Shown in pieces: positions 5,826 through 5,958 of a stretch of 5,958 nt of DNA (positions are counted from its first letter, which is position 1; every line of letters begins with the position of its first letter). The notes below the pieces were generated by a model that made no database searches, was not told the DNA's origin, and saw only the letters and a list, made by a program, of their open reading frames with translations. Both the position numbers and the translations under genes were made by a program. The stretch comes from Bacillota bacterium (GTDB taxonomy: Bacteria > Bacillota > Clostridia > Lachnospirales > Lachnospiraceae), in the NCBI GenBank assembly GCA_009177215.1, contig WFLY01000217.1, positions 32,297-38,254 of the forward strand, written 5' to 3'.

Positions 5826-5958
5826 TTACATACCCAGCGTATTGATAATATGCTCTATCATTTCGCTGACTACATTAATATATCTGCTGGACGCATTATA
5901 TGCATTCTGGAATTTTATCATATTAGACAATTCCTCGTCGGTACACACACCCACTACC
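5826..5958 (-). CDS. flgK: Flagellar hook-associated protein FlgK, first tandem copy (C-terminal 43 residues)
   Basis: Only the end of this gene is in the window; it stops with TAA at 5828-5826. The 43 visible residues contain VCTDEELSNMIKFQNAYNAS and end INTLGM, the closing D0 helix of axial flagellar proteins. The pattern DEE-x2-N-x2-K-[FY]-Q-x-A-Y-x-A followed by a V-x-E-M-[IL] helix fits FlgK better than FlgE or FlgG. By eye about 16 of 43 positions are identical to the C-terminus of the flgK that follows. The two are therefore paralogues rather than a recent exact duplication. The upstream extent, start and full length cannot be judged here. Confidence 0.82.
   Translation of the reverse strand, partial: VVGVCTDEELSNMIKFQNAYNASSRYINVVSEMIEHIINTLGM

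Noticed and set aside
1..5958. Search for mobile elements, CRISPR arrays, defence genes or tRNAs
   Set aside because: No spaced direct repeats, transposase-like frames, cloverleaf structures or foreign-looking genes were seen; the whole window is accounted for by flagellar genes.

Overview
The window is a piece of a flagellar filament-assembly locus, and every gene is on the minus strand. Read in the direction of transcription (high to low coordinates) the order is: the tail of a first flgK, a second and divergent flgK, flgL, fliW, csrA, a terminator, a sigma-28 type promoter, flaG, and the first 301 codons of fliD, which runs off the window. The arrangement (flgK-flgL-fliW-csrA followed by flaG-fliD), strong AGGAGG-type ribosome binding sites, moderate-to-low GC and oversized FlgK/FlgL proteins all point to a motile Gram-positive of class Clostridia, most likely Lachnospiraceae (Roseburia/Butyrivibrio/Lachnospira relatives). 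The genus is an inference from gene style, not a database match.

Positions 5958-1704 hold a tightly packed unit: flgK copy 1 (43 C-terminal residues seen), flgK copy 2 (666 aa), flgL (523 aa, GTG start), fliW (152 aa) and csrA (72 aa). Gaps are 28, 17, 45 and 1 nt. FlgK and FlgL build the hook-filament junction. FliW and CsrA form the flagellin-homeostasis switch known from Bacillus subtilis: CsrA represses translation by binding GGA hairpins over ribosome binding sites, and FliW sequesters CsrA. The csrA stop codon lies in the base of a 16-bp perfect terminator stem followed by nine T.

Positions 1446-1 hold a second unit, flaG-fliD. Its predicted sigma-28 promoter has its -35 box in the terminator's T-tract and stem foot, so termination of one unit and initiation of the next share bases. 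The roughly 70-nt flaG leader carries two short hairpins that each present the sequence AUGGA in the loop, and the second contains the Shine-Dalgarno sequence. This is the classical architecture of a CsrA-repressed mRNA, so CsrA encoded just upstream probably controls FlaG (and by coupling FliD) synthesis.

There is no gene-free stretch above 300 nt. I see no tRNA, rRNA, CRISPR, transposon or prophage signal. I did not find a wholly new system. The most interesting content is the RNA-level regulation around csrA-flaG and the tandem flgK pair.
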